Under the pieces are notes generated by a model. It worked only from the letters and a program-made list of their open reading frames with translations, searched no databases and had not been told where the DNA came from. From NCBI RefSeq assembly GCF_900169065.1, contig NZ_FXZB01000005.1, forward strand, positions 62,001-126,000: DNA of 64,000 nucleotides, given 5' to 3'. The position numbers and the translations under genes were made by a program. The DNA comes from Brevibacterium aurantiacum (lineage in GTDB: Bacteria; Actinomycetota; Actinomycetes; Actinomycetales; Brevibacteriaceae). Shown piece by piece: positions 19,571 to 28,434 of this stretch. The stretch's first letter is position 1. Every line of letters begins with the position of its first letter.

Positions 19571-20125
19571 ATGTCGACAGATGATGGGAACTCAGGGGCC
19601 GCCTCGGCGAAGGAATCTGCAAATTCCGGCTCAGCCGTCGTCGGAATCGTCATGGGCTCGGACTCGGACTGGCCGACGATGAAGGCCGCCGCAGAAGCGC
19701 TCGACGAACTCGGCATCGACTCCACCGCCGAGGTCGTCTCCGCCCACCGTATGCCCGAAGACATGGTCGAATGGGCCAAGACCGCAGCCGACCGCGGCCT
19801 GCGCGTGATCATCGCCGGCGCCGGGGGAGCGGCCCACCTGCCCGGGATGATCGCCTCAATGACCTCACTGCCGGTCATCGGCGTGCCGGTCCCATTGAAG
19901 TACCTCGACGGAATGGACTCGTTGCTGTCCATCGTGCAGATGCCCGGCGGGGTCCCCGTGGCCACCGTCTCGATCGGCGGGGCGAAGAACGCAGGCCTGC
20001 TGGCGGCCCGCATCCTCGGCGCCGGCGACACCGACTCCGCGGCGCAGATCCGGCACCGTCTCGATGAACATCGGAAGTCCCTCCGGCAGGTCGCTCTCGA
20101 CAAAGGGCAGGCTCTGCGGCGATAA
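19571..20125 (+). CDS. purE: N5-carboxyaminoimidazole ribonucleotide mutase
   Basis: A 184-residue class I PurE, which moves the carboxyl group of N5-CAIR to give CAIR, the step after PurK. Seen: [11 protein letters not shown] (phosphate loop), [12 protein letters not shown] (catalytic His region), [12 protein letters not shown] and the [16 protein letters not shown] segment. The first ~24 residues are Ser/Ala/Gly-rich and not part of the fold. It is one base from the purK stop and clearly in the same operon. The same purK-purE-fadE25 order is known in M. tuberculosis. Confidence 0.96.
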   Translation: MSTDDGNSGAASAKESANSGSAVVGIVMGSDSDWPTMKAAAEALDELGIDSTAEVVSAHRMPEDMVEWAKTAADRGLRVIIAGAGGAAHLPGMIASMTSLPVIGVPVPLKYLDGMDSLLSIVQMPGGVPVATVSIGGAKNAGLLAARILGAGDTDSAAQIRHRLDEHRKSLRQVALDKGQALRR

Positions 20126-20162
20126 TAGAACTACTTAACGAGCGATCAGTAATAGGAGAATG

Positions 20163-21311
20163 ATGTTCGACCTCTACCAGCCCAGCGAAGAACACGAAGA
20201 GATTCGCGCCGCCGTGCGCAACGTCGTCGAGAAGAAGATCACCCCCTTTGCCGCCGAGGTCGACGCCGACTCCCGCTACCCGCAGGAAGCCCACGACGCA
20301 CTGGTTGAGACCGACTTCTTTGCCGCACACATTCCCGAAGAGCACGGCGGCATGGGTGCCGATGCACTGGCTGTGGCCATCATCATCGAAGAGGTCGCCC
20401 GTGGCTGTGCCTCGTCCTCGCTCATTCCGGCCGTGAACAAACTCGGCAGCATGCCCGTCCAGCTCGGGGGCAGCGAAGAGATCAAGGCGAAGTACTTCCC
20501 ACAGGTCGCCCGCGGCGAGGCCGGGTTCTCCTATGGCCTCTCCGAGCGCGAAGCCGGCTCCGACACCGCCTCGATGAAGACTCGTGCCGTCGCAGACGGC
20601 GATGATTGGATCCTCAACGGTGTGAAGACCTGGATCACGAACGCCGGCGTCTCCGAGTACTACACGGTTATGGCTGTGACCGACCCCGACGGTGCACGCG
20701 GTCGCAACATCTCCGCCTTCGTCGTGGAGAAGTCCGATGAAGGATTCACCTTCGGTGAGAAGGAGCGCAAGCTCGGCATCAAGGGCTCGCCGACACGTGA
20801 GCTCCTCTTCGACAATGTCCGTCTGCCCGGCGATCGCATCATCGGTGATCCCGGTGAAGGGCTGAAGATCGCCCTGCGAACCCTCGACCACACGCGCGTG
20901 ACTATCGCCGCACAGGCCGTGGGCATCGCGCAAGGTGCACTCGACTACGCGATCGGCTACGTCAAGGAACGTCAGCAGTTCGGCAAGAACATCGCCGAGA
21001 ACCAGGCCATCCAGTTCATGCTCGCCGATATGGGCATGAAGCTCGAAGCCGCCCGCCAGCTCACCTACACCGCGGCAGCCAAGAGCCAGCGCATGGACGA
21101 GGACCTCACGTACTTCGGTGCGGCGGCGAAGGCCTTCGCCTCGGATGCGGCCATGGAGATCACGACCGACGCCGTGCAGCTGCTCGGCGGAGCCGGCTAC
21201 GTCGTCGACCACCCGGTCGAGCGGATGATGCGTGATGCGAAGATCACACAGATCTACGAAGGCACGAATCAGATTCAGCGCATGGTGATGGGGCGCAAGC
21301 TCATCGCCTGA
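20163..21311 (+). CDS. Acyl-CoA dehydrogenase (FadE25-like)
   Basis: A 382-residue FAD-dependent acyl-CoA dehydrogenase that introduces the trans-2 double bond in fatty acyl-CoA or branched acyl-CoA oxidation. Seen: YGLSEREAGSDTASM (FAD/substrate loop), WITNAGVSEYY, the second signature QFGKNIAENQAIQFMLADM and the catalytic Glu in IYEGTNQIQRMV near the C-terminus. Length is normal. AGGAG (20154-20158) is one base from ATG 20160 and four from ATG 20163, so I prefer the second. Position after purK-purE matches the fadE25 neighbourhood of mycobacteria; chain-length preference cannot be read from sequence. Confidence 0.95.
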   Translation: MFDLYQPSEEHEEIRAAVRNVVEKKITPFAAEVDADSRYPQEAHDALVETDFFAAHIPEEHGGMGADALAVAIIIEEVARGCASSSLIPAVNKLGSMPVQLGGSEEIKAKYFPQVARGEAGFSYGLSEREAGSDTASMKTRAVADGDDWILNGVKTWITNAGVSEYYTVMAVTDPDGARGRNISAFVVEKSDEGFTFGEKERKLGIKGSPTRELLFDNVRLPGDRIIGDPGEGLKIALRTLDHTRVTIAAQAVGIAQGALDYAIGYVKERQQFGKNIAENQAIQFMLADMGMKLEAARQLTYTAAAKSQRMDEDLTYFGAAAKAFASDAAMEITTDAVQLLGGAGYVVDHPVERMMRDAKITQIYEGTNQIQRMVMGRKLIA

Positions 21312-21640
21312 TGCCACACCCGCCTCGGCGGGAAAGAATCCGGACTTCGAGGAGGAAGGCCACTGCCAGCAGGCGGTGGCCTTCCTCTGTGTCCTGGGTC
21401 TGCAGGGGAGGGCGGGGCAGGTCTGTGACGGGGTCTGCGAGGGGGTCCGTGTGACCAAGTCCACCTGTCACCACGCGACATGCGCAGGTGAAATGTGCCG
21501 GAATCCCGGGTTCTCACGCGCCACAATGGATGAACACAGTGGACTCTCCAGAAGGTTTGGCACAGTGGACTGCGTCGCTGCGGGCTTCGGACCCGCGCGT
21601 GTGGCCATCACAGCAACGAGCACGAAGCAAAGGTAGGTCA
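21312..21640. other. Intergenic region before the LCP gene, 329 bases
   Basis: Contains a small hairpin CCCGCC-TC-GGCGGG (21319-21332), a larger terminator (21352-21387) and an 11-bp direct repeat CACAGTGGACT at 21535-21545 and 21561-21571 (26 bases apart), roughly where the LCP promoter should be. No gene is seen. Confidence 0.6.
21352..21387 (+). terminator. Hairpin terminator after the acyl-CoA dehydrogenase gene
   Basis: 16-base arms (21352-21367 and 21372-21387) pair with a single mismatch around an AGCA loop. There is no strong T-run. Confidence 0.65.
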
Positions 21641-23170
21641 GTGGCCGAAACGAGATACGTCGACCCCATCCATCACCCGTCGTATGCCTCACAGCCGACG
21701 CGTGATGTGCGGGCGTGGATTCTTCTCCTGATCAGCGTGCTCATCCCCGGGGGTGTGCAGCTGCTGTTCCGGTCTCGCCGCTGGGCAAAGGTCTCGCTGT
21801 CGATCACCGCGATCAGTTGGATCCTCGCGATCATCGCGCTCGTGGTGATCATCATCGATAAGAAGTTCCTCTTCACGATCGGCACGAACCCGATCCTGCT
21901 GACATTTCTCATCATCTGGCTTCCGGTCATCGCGATCAATTGGATCGTGTGCCTCTTCGACACGCTGCGCCGGATCAAGCTGGTCACGCTCTCGGCAAGA
22001 GCCCGCAAACGCTTCCTCGCTGCATTCTGTGCCCTCGTGCTCATCGTCGTGGGCCCCTTGGCCTGGGGCACGACGCTGCTGGACTCCCAGCGTGGGCTGA
22101 TGGCCGACCTCTTCTCCTCGGGCAAGGCGGCGAAGCCCGTCGATGGGCGCTACAACATTCTTCTGCTCGGATCTGATGCGGGCAAGGGGCGCACCGGCAT
22201 CCGCCCGGATTCGCTGTCCTTGGTCTCCATCGATGCGAAGACGGGCAAGACCGTCATCGTCGGCCTGCCGCGCAATATGGAGAACGTGCCGTTCCCCAAG
22301 GACTCACCGCTGCACAAGTACTACCCGCAGGGGTACAACTGCGGTGATGAATGCCTGCTCAACGCCGTCTTCCAGCAGGGCGAGCAGCACAAGGACGAGT
22401 TCGAGAATCCGAAACGTGCCGGCGAGCAGGCCACGATGGATGCCGCCTCGGCGATCACCGGACTCGAAGTCCAGTACTTCGCCATGGTCAATCTCAAGGG
22501 ATTCGAGAACCTCATCGACTCTCTGGGCGGCATCACGCTCGTCTCCGGCGAGCGTGTGCCGATCTCCTCAAAGGTCGATCCGACCACGGGCGAACACGGA
22601 CCGGTCAAGGGCTGGATCGAACCGGGCAAGCAGAAGCTCGATGGCTTCCACGCCCTGTGGTTCGCCCGTTCCCGTGAGTTCTCCAGCGACTACGAGCGCA
22701 TGATCCGGCAGCGCTGTGTCCAGACCGCGATGGTCAAGCAGCTCGATCCCGCCACGGTGCTGACCCGATACCAGGAGATCGCCAAAGCCACTCCGGGGGC
22801 CCTGGCCACCGACATTCCCTCCTCCGAGGTCGACGACTTCGTGGACCTGGCGTTGAAGGTGAAGTCGCAGAAGATCGAGTCGCTTGACCTCACTCCGCCC
22901 AACGTGACACCATCTGATCCTGATTTCGACGCCGCCAGGACCTTGGTTGCGGACACCATCGAAGAGTCGTCCAAAGACGCTGAGAAGGACAAAGGCGCTC
23001 AGACGGCCCCCGGCGGCTCTGCCGGAGCCGTTGCCGGGGTCAACGCAAGTCTTAGGACTGTTGGGAGCGTGGGCGGAACCAATCCGCAGATCAGTGCGCA
23101 GGGCAGTGCCGAAGGCGGCTCTGACGAGGACAAAGAGATCGCGGAGAGAGAAATCTGCTACGTGCCCTGA
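21641..23170 (+). CDS. LytR-CpsA-Psr (LCP) family protein
   Basis: A 509-residue membrane-anchored LCP protein. These enzymes transfer glycopolymers such as teichoic acid or arabinogalactan from lipid carriers to peptidoglycan, outside the membrane. Three or four hydrophobic helices lie in residues about 25-150; the LCP domain follows with NILLLGSDAG, RPDSLSLVSID, VGLPRNME and DECLLNAVFQQ, and the conserved WFARSREFSSDYERMIRQ stretch. A Ser/Gly/Ala-rich tail ends the protein. The GTG at 21641 is preceded by AAAGGTAGG; the longer open frame from 21488 has no such support. M. tuberculosis has an LCP gene (Rv3267) in the matching place beside the TIGR03089 gene; here the two are separated by the amidase, manA and CoA-transferase genes. 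Confidence 0.92.
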   Translation: MAETRYVDPIHHPSYASQPTRDVRAWILLLISVLIPGGVQLLFRSRRWAKVSLSITAISWILAIIALVVIIIDKKFLFTIGTNPILLTFLIIWLPVIAINWIVCLFDTLRRIKLVTLSARARKRFLAAFCALVLIVVGPLAWGTTLLDSQRGLMADLFSSGKAAKPVDGRYNILLLGSDAGKGRTGIRPDSLSLVSIDAKTGKTVIVGLPRNMENVPFPKDSPLHKYYPQGYNCGDECLLNAVFQQGEQHKDEFENPKRAGEQATMDAASAITGLEVQYFAMVNLKGFENLIDSLGGITLVSGERVPISSKVDPTTGEHGPVKGWIEPGKQKLDGFHALWFARSREFSSDYERMIRQRCVQTAMVKQLDPATVLTRYQEIAKATPGALATDIPSSEVDDFVDLALKVKSQKIESLDLTPPNVTPSDPDFDAARTLVADTIEESSKDAEKDKGAQTAPGGSAGAVAGVNASLRTVGSVGGTNPQISAQGSAEGGSDEDKEIAEREICYVP

Positions 23171-23215
23171 GGCAGACATCACGTTCCCGGAGCACGGTGG
23201 TTCTGTCCTCAGTGA

Positions 23216-23232
23216 GAATCTGCAGCAGATTC
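23216..23232 (+). terminator. Small hairpin after the LCP gene
   Basis: GAATCTG and CAGATTC pair around a CAG loop, 45 bases past the LCP stop. A T-rich stretch lies shortly after, so it may be a weak terminator. Confidence 0.4.
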
Positions 23233-23259
23233 CCGGAAAAAGTTTCTCTCGGTGTGTCC

Positions 23260-23338
23260 CGTGTAAACACTGGGAACCACACCCGTGTAATTTGCTTATT
23301 TTGTTATTTGGCTAGTCTGACACGCCGTATATGTGTAA
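23260..23338 (+). promoter_or_regulatory. Three GTGTAA repeats upstream of the wall hydrolase gene
   Basis: GTGTAA occurs at 23261-23266, 23285-23290 and 23333-23338, spaced 24 and 48 bases apart. This is the only AT-rich stretch nearby and lies 95-170 bases before the ATG. The regular spacing suggests a regulator array. MtrA, encoded in this window, is known to control wall hydrolases in related bacteria, but I cannot confirm that these are MtrA sites. Confidence 0.4.
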
Positions 23339-23432
23339 CAATTTTGAGATGTTGGGATTACCCACCGTCCTGCCAACGGTGAGATGATTCCAGGGCCTGA
23401 ACTTCCCTGACTTCCTCGAAAAGGCTGTAACG

Positions 23433-26366
23433 ATGAAATACTTATTGCCCACAGTCGCGGGCTGCGCTTCGGTCGCACTCGTCGGCACCTTAGCGGTCAC
23501 GGCACCGACTGCCTTCGCGGCATCGACAGAGCCAGAAGTGACCCAGAAGGCGCTGAGCGTGAGCGAAGACGGACTCAACGTCCCCGGCGCCCGCGATTCC
23601 AGTGATTCCACTGCCACCGCCGCCAACCAGAGCGCAACGAGCAACCTGCCGAACATCTTCAAGTCGCAGACCGCTGTCGCTTCGACGAATGTGCCAGACA
23701 TCGTCAACGTGAGTGCGGGTGCTTCGGCCGCTGCATCCACGGGGTCGGTCAATCCGGTTTCTGCCAGCCTGTCTTCCCCAGAGAGCGGCAACGGATCCGC
23801 AGGTGCCCAAGACTCCGCCCCGGCGGCTGAACCGTCGGCACCGGCTGCGGAGCAGGAGGAGAAAGACGGCGCGTCAGAGGACGCGAAGTCTGAGAACTCC
23901 GAATCGTCCGAGGACTCGAAGGACAGCGACGACATCTCGGGCTCAGTGCGTCAGAAGACCGAGGACGGCGTCAACATCGCGCTGATCTCCGACGTCCTCG
24001 ACGTGCCGACGAACAACCCGAGCCTCATCGGCTTCACCTTCTCGCAGTCGAAGTCGAACATCCGGATCCAGGTCCGCGTCAAGAGCGGTTCTGAATGGGG
24101 CAACTGGCAGTCACTCGATGAGGAGCAGAAGGAGCAGGCGAAGAACGAAGGCTCCGAGCCGTTCACCGTCAACCGCGCTTCGGGTGTGCAGATGCGCATC
24201 CTCGGCGACAAGGCTCCCAGCGACGCCGAGCTCGTCCTCGTCGACCCGAAGCAGAATCCCAACGATGCTGCTGCTGTGGCCGAGAACGACCCAGTAGAGC
24301 TCGAGCCACAGAACTCGACCTCATCCGACAGTGCGGCAGACACCGCTGAGTCGACTCCCGACTCGAGTGCGGATTCTGCGAGCACCGAGACCGCGGCCGC
24401 TTCAGGCCAGGCCGAGGTCACCAATCAGAACTACGTGCCCGGATCTTCATCCGTGAGCACCGTCGCGAAGTCCGCTAAGGTGCCGAAGCCGAAGATCGGC
24501 TCGCGCAGCTCCTGGGGCGCCAAGGCATACAAGGGCAGCCCGGACTACGCCAGCAGCGTCAAGCAGGCGGTCGTCCACCACACAGCCGGCTCCAACAGCT
24601 ACTCGGCTGAAGACGTCCCGTCGGTCCTGCGCGGTATCCAGTCCTACCACCAGTCGGGCCGCGGCTGGAGCGACGTCGGATACAACGTCATCGCCGATAA
24701 GTACGGTCGTCTCTGGCACGCACGCGGCGGCGACATCAAGAAGGCCGTTATCGGTGCCCACGTGGCCGGACACAACACCGGAACCTTCGGCATCTCAGTG
24801 CTCGGCTCCTACGACAAGTCGGCTCCGCCGAAGAAGACCCGGGACGCTGTCGCCTCGGCGATTGCCTGGAAACTCTCGCTCGATGGTGTCAAGCCGAGCA
24901 AGTCGACCGTCGTCGCGCACCGCGACCTCGCGAACACCAGCTGCCCCGGTGACGCCTTCTACTCCAAGATGGGCGAAATCCGCTCAACTGTCACCGACAT
25001 CATGAACTCCGGTGATCTGCCGTCCGATGAGAAGAAGGACGACGACAAGAAGGACGACGACAAGAAGGACGACAGCAAGAACAAAGATGACGGTAAGAAG
25101 GACGACGGCAAGAAGGAAACGCCGAAGCCCAAGACCGCGATCGAAAAGTACGCTGCCGACCACAAGAAGGAACTCGGCAAGGCCACTGGCAAGGAACACG
25201 ATGTCAAGGGCGTAGCCGGAGCACGTGCTCAGACTTACGAGAAGGGCAACGTCTACTGGTCCAAGAAGACCGGTGCGTACCACCTGACCGGAGCAATCAA
25301 GAACTCGTTCAAGGGTGACGTTGTCACCCAGTTGGGACTGCCCACCTCGCAAGAGAAGGGCGGTCTGAAGGACGGGGGATCGGCACAGTCGTTCCAGAAG
25401 GGCAAGATCTACTGGTCGAAGGACACCGGTGCTCACTACACCACCGGCACCCTTCTGAAATATTGGGGTGACAAGGGGACCATCAAGGGTCACCTCGGTT
25501 ACCCCGAGTCGGACCCGGTCTACAAGGACGGGCGAGGCGAGCAGCTCTTCGAAGGTGCTCGACTCGTCTGGGCCGAGGGCTACGGAACCACAGAGTTCTC
25601 GCCCACAGGAACGATCGACGGCGGTGTCGTCGACAACAACGGTCCGGGTGATTCTGAAGACGCCAATGCTTCCGGTGGTGCCGATGCGTCGGCACCACCG
25701 GGGGACAGCGCCACAGATGGCGGTTCGGCTGCAGACTCCGGGGAAGGTTCTACAGACGACAAAGACGCCAAGGGTGACGACAAGGATTCCAAGGACGACA
25801 AGTCCAAGGACGACGACAAATCGGACGACGATAAGTCGAAGACCGAAGAGCCCAAGGGCGATTCGAAGGGTGACGACAAGTCGAAGGACGACAAGTCCAA
25901 GGACGACGACAAGTCCAAGGACGATAAGAAGGACGACAAGTCGAAGGACGACAAGTCCGATGACAAGAAGGACGACAAGAAAGACAAGCCGTCCAAGGCA
26001 GAGAAGATCCAGGCTCAGCGTGACTCCATCATCAAGGAGGCGAAAGCCCACCTCGGTGTGAAGTACGTCTGGGGCGGTACGTCGCCGACGAAGGGCTGGG
26101 ACTGCTCGGGGTACACCCAGTACGTCTATGGCAAGCACGGCATCAAGCTGCCGCGCACAACCAGCCAGCAGCGCAACGCCGGCACGGTCATTCCGGCCAG
26201 CGAAGCGAAGGCTGGCGACATGATCTGGATCCCAGGTCATATCGGCATCATCTCGGAGACGAAGGGTCAGATGTACGACGCTGGCTCGACCCGGACGAAC
26301 ACGACGAAGCGCAGCTACAGCTGGATGCTCGATCGTGGAGCAAAGGTCATCCGCGTCGTCGGCTGA
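23433..26366 (+). CDS. Secreted peptidoglycan hydrolase: PGRP-type amidase, LGFP repeats and NlpC/P60 domain
   Basis: A 977-residue exported protein with a signal peptide (about 1-29, ending in AFA). After a disordered acidic region and a small beta domain (about 185-240) comes a zinc amidase_2 domain (about 350-525) with VVHHTAGS, GYNVIADKYG, VVAHRDL and SCPGD, giving the His/His/Cys zinc ligands; it should cut the MurNAc-L-Ala bond. Three LGFP repeats (about 570-720) probably bind the wall. A Lys/Asp/Ser-rich linker (about 735-860) leads to a C-terminal NlpC/P60 domain with the catalytic Cys in WDCSGYTQYV and His in PGHIGI, a peptide-cutting endopeptidase. Both active sites look intact. AAAGG lies before the ATG. 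It follows the LCP gene, behind its own promoter region. Confidence 0.93.
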   Translation: MKYLLPTVAGCASVALVGTLAVTAPTAFAASTEPEVTQKALSVSEDGLNVPGARDSSDSTATAANQSATSNLPNIFKSQTAVASTNVPDIVNVSAGASAAASTGSVNPVSASLSSPESGNGSAGAQDSAPAAEPSAPAAEQEEKDGASEDAKSENSESSEDSKDSDDISGSVRQKTEDGVNIALISDVLDVPTNNPSLIGFTFSQSKSNIRIQVRVKSGSEWGNWQSLDEEQKEQAKNEGSEPFTVNRASGVQMRILGDKAPSDAELVLVDPKQNPNDAAAVAENDPVELEPQNSTSSDSAADTAESTPDSSADSASTETAAASGQAEVTNQNYVPGSSSVSTVAKSAKVPKPKIGSRSSWGAKAYKGSPDYASSVKQAVVHHTAGSNSYSAEDVPSVLRGIQSYHQSGRGWSDVGYNVIADKYGRLWHARGGDIKKAVIGAHVAGHNTGTFGISVLGSYDKSAPPKKTRDAVASAIAWKLSLDGVKPSKSTVVAHRDLANTSCPGDAFYSKMGEIRSTVTDIMNSGDLPSDEKKDDDKKDDDKKDDSKNKDDGKKDDGKKETPKPKTAIEKYAADHKKELGKATGKEHDVKGVAGARAQTYEKGNVYWSKKTGAYHLTGAIKNSFKGDVVTQLGLPTSQEKGGLKDGGSAQSFQKGKIYWSKDTGAHYTTGTLLKYWGDKGTIKGHLGYPESDPVYKDGRGEQLFEGARLVWAEGYGTTEFSPTGTIDGGVVDNNGPGDSEDANASGGADASAPPGDSATDGGSAADSGEGSTDDKDAKGDDKDSKDDKSKDDDKSDDDKSKTEEPKGDSKGDDKSKDDKSKDDDKSKDDKKDDKSKDDKSDDKKDDKKDKPSKAEKIQAQRDSIIKEAKAHLGVKYVWGGTSPTKGWDCSGYTQYVYGKHGIKLPRTTSQQRNAGTVIPASEAKAGDMIWIPGHIGIISETKGQMYDAGSTRTNTTKRSYSWMLDRGAKVIRVVG
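25027..25130 (+). repeat. Low-complexity Asp/Lys codon repeat in the hydrolase gene
   Basis: Repeated GAC/GAT and AAG codons encode DDKKDDDKKDD-type sequence, a charged linker between the amidase and LGFP parts. Confidence 0.8.
25760..26005 (+). repeat. Long Ser/Lys/Asp codon repeat in the hydrolase gene
   Basis: Roughly 80 residues of KDDKSKDD-type repeats between the LGFP region and the NlpC/P60 domain. The DNA is internally repetitive and prone to length variation. Confidence 0.85.
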
Positions 26367-26725
26367 TGACAGCAGCATCGCCTTCATCGGGCGAGACTGC
26401 ACATGCCTCGTGGCCGGTTCCGAAAGGGACTGGCCACGAGGCATTTCGCGTGCCACGAGGCGTTTCGTCTATGGGGTTCAAGCACAGCCCCGCTCCGGAT
26501 CTCCAGAGACTGATGCCGCTGCCCGCCATCCGAACTTATGAGGGCAACCCCACCGGCCTGTGCATTTGCCCTGGTAACACCCGGTGAATTGCAGATGTCC
26601 TGGCCTGAACAGTCAGTGAAGCCACTTCCGAAATCGGTGATTAGTCGAGGTGGACGCGCTAACGTGGAGAAGCACACACGGCATGTGTGTACATCCGATG
26701 ATTCCAGCCGAAGGGGACCAAGACA
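26367..26725. other. Intergenic region before manA, 359 bases
   Basis: Contains the terminator at 26403-26444, a partial second copy of its right arm at about 26450-26467, and an inverted repeat ACACAC/GTGTGT at 26674-26690 some 35 bases before manA. No gene is seen. Confidence 0.6.
26403..26444 (+). terminator. Long hairpin terminator with GAAA tetraloop
   Basis: 19-base arms (26403-26421 and 26426-26444) pair with a few G-U or mismatched positions near the loop; the loop is GAAA. It ends the wall hydrolase transcript. Confidence 0.75.
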
Positions 26726-28039
26726 GTGCGTCGATTGCACAACACGGTCAAGAATTTCGCGTGGGGCAGCACGGACGCGATCCCGGCAATCCTGGGTACC
26801 GCACCCGACGGCACTCCCTGCGCCGAGCTCTGGCTCGGAGCTCATCCCCTCAGCCCCTCGCGGTTGGACAACGGACAGTTCGATCAGCAGAGCTCGACTC
26901 ACCGGTCGGCGCAGCAGGGCTCATCGTCATCTGTTGATGTGAAGACGAACAGCACCACGGTCGGCCCCAACCTCATCGAATACCTTGCCGGTGATCCTGC
27001 CGGACTGCTGGGCCACGACTCTGTTCAGGTCTTCGGGCCACGTCTGCCCTTCCTTCTCAAGGTTCTCTCCGCGCAGAAGGCACTCTCCATTCAGGTTCAC
27101 CCGAACCCCGAGCAGGCGGCCCTCGGGTTCGCCCGCGAGGAATCCGAAGGTCCCGACCTCGATTCCCCGACGCGCAACTACAAGGACCCCTCGGCCAAAC
27201 CGGAACTCATCTACGCTCTGACTGAGTTCCACGCCTTGACCGGTTTCCGGTCCCGCAAGGCCATGCGCTCCACCTTCGAACGCCTGCTGTCGCTGTCCCT
27301 GTCGCCGACCTCACTGGACTTTCTGGGTGATGTGCTCTCGGCGCTGAAGTCCGTCACCGAAGCCAAGGCCTTTGCCAGGGCCGTCGAGCTCGTCCTCGGT
27401 GACTCTCGGTCCGCAGGATTTGTCGACGAGGTTGCCGGACAGGATCTGGCAGAACTTCCCGACGGCCATATCAGCCGTTCGGGCACGGCAGTTGACCCTG
27501 CAGAGACCTTCCAGGAACTCGTTGCTGACTACCCGTCCGATCCCGGTGTGCTGGTGGCGCTCATGCTCAACCGCGTGCACCTGCAGCCCGGTGAGGCCCT
27601 GGCGATGGAATCCGGCGTCCTGCACGCCTACCTCGGCGGGACCGGGATTGAGGTCATGGCCTCCAGCGACAACGTTCTGCGCGGGGGACTGACGAACAAA
27701 CACATCGACATCCCCGAACTGGGCAAGGTCGCAAAGTTCACTTCCGCCAAGCCTCGGATGGTCGAACCCGACCGTGACGGAATCCTCCTCGGGGCGACTG
27801 AGGACTTCGCACTGCAGTCGCTGCGGTGCCCTCGACTGACTCAGATCGAACGCCGCGGCGCCAGCATTGCGCTGTGCACCTCGGGAAGCATCACACTGAC
27901 GTCGCTCGGGTCCACGGTGACACTGACACGTGGTCAGAGCGTCTTCATCGCGGCGAACGAGCCCACAGTGACCGCTGACGGACACGGCGACCTGTTCGTG
28001 GCCACCACCGGCCTCGACAACTCGCTGCCCTTCGCCTGA
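26726..28039 (+). CDS. manA: Mannose-6-phosphate isomerase, class I
   Basis: A 437-residue zinc enzyme that interconverts fructose-6-phosphate and mannose-6-phosphate, feeding mannose into glycans together with the phosphomannomutase at 38308. Seen: the N-terminal NFAWGSTDAIP and ELWLGAHPLSPS, the zinc-site QVHPNPEQAALGFA, KPELIYALTEFHALTGFR, and the second-half EALAMESGVLHAYLGG followed by SSDNVLRGGLTNKHID. A Ser/Gln/Thr-rich insert occupies about residues 52-80. The GTG start has AAGGGGA upstream. In M. tuberculosis manA sits next to manB; here it is about 10 kb away, a local rearrangement. Confidence 0.94.
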   Translation: MRRLHNTVKNFAWGSTDAIPAILGTAPDGTPCAELWLGAHPLSPSRLDNGQFDQQSSTHRSAQQGSSSSVDVKTNSTTVGPNLIEYLAGDPAGLLGHDSVQVFGPRLPFLLKVLSAQKALSIQVHPNPEQAALGFAREESEGPDLDSPTRNYKDPSAKPELIYALTEFHALTGFRSRKAMRSTFERLLSLSLSPTSLDFLGDVLSALKSVTEAKAFARAVELVLGDSRSAGFVDEVAGQDLAELPDGHISRSGTAVDPAETFQELVADYPSDPGVLVALMLNRVHLQPGEALAMESGVLHAYLGGTGIEVMASSDNVLRGGLTNKHIDIPELGKVAKFTSAKPRMVEPDRDGILLGATEDFALQSLRCPRLTQIERRGASIALCTSGSITLTSLGSTVTLTRGQSVFIAANEPTVTADGHGDLFVATTGLDNSLPFA

Positions 28040-28045
28040 ACTTTC

Positions 28046-28087
28046 CGCAGCTGGTCAGAGACTACTCGCAACTGGTCTGAGCCGACT
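28046..28087 (+). repeat. 21-bp imperfect tandem repeat (2 copies) after manA
   Basis: Units 28046-28066 and 28067-28087 share CGCARCTGGTCWGAG and begin six bases after the manA stop codon. Confidence 0.6.
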
Positions 28088-28383
28088 GCGTATTGGCACC
28101 ACGCACTGTGAGCAGCAAACCACCCCTTTGCTGAGGTGCCTTTTGGCACGGAGTGTAGGCGGTGCAGAACGAACTGTTGTCTGTGATGGTAACGGGGCGC
28201 TCAGCGACCAACAGGGTGTTGAGTGGCTTGCGGTGCGTGGTGAGTCTGGTCGCCGCTGCGCTGATCGCCTGCGACCATCCTGCGAAGCGCTCTCTGCAGA
28301 CGGCACAACATACCCGCAGCACAGTGCTCCCTTGTGCCTTCCCTGCACAGCGCTCCTGACATACGGAAGAGTGGCACACGGAA

Positions 28384-28434
28384 GAGGCCGTCCTCGGCCG
28401 AATTCCTCTGAAGGAATCGGCCCAGGACGGCCTC
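28384..28434. terminator. Bidirectional hairpin terminator between manA and the CoA-transferase operon
   Basis: Arms of about 23 bases, starting GAGGCCGTCCT and ending AGGACGGCCTC, pair around a CTGA loop with one mismatch and one bulge. It can serve both convergent transcripts. Confidence 0.8.

Noticed and set aside
19875..21464. 529-codon minus-strand open frame opposite purE and the acyl-CoA dehydrogenase
   Set aside because: Both plus-strand genes are unmistakable families; the antisense frame has no domain.
23171..23432. Possible c-di-AMP (ydaO-type) riboswitch before the wall hydrolase
   Set aside because: Such riboswitches precede wall hydrolases in actinobacteria, but I could not find the conserved core motifs in this leader.
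24984..26456. 490-codon minus-strand open frame opposite the wall hydrolase
   Set aside because: It is Val/Leu-rich only because it reads the Lys/Asp repeat backwards.
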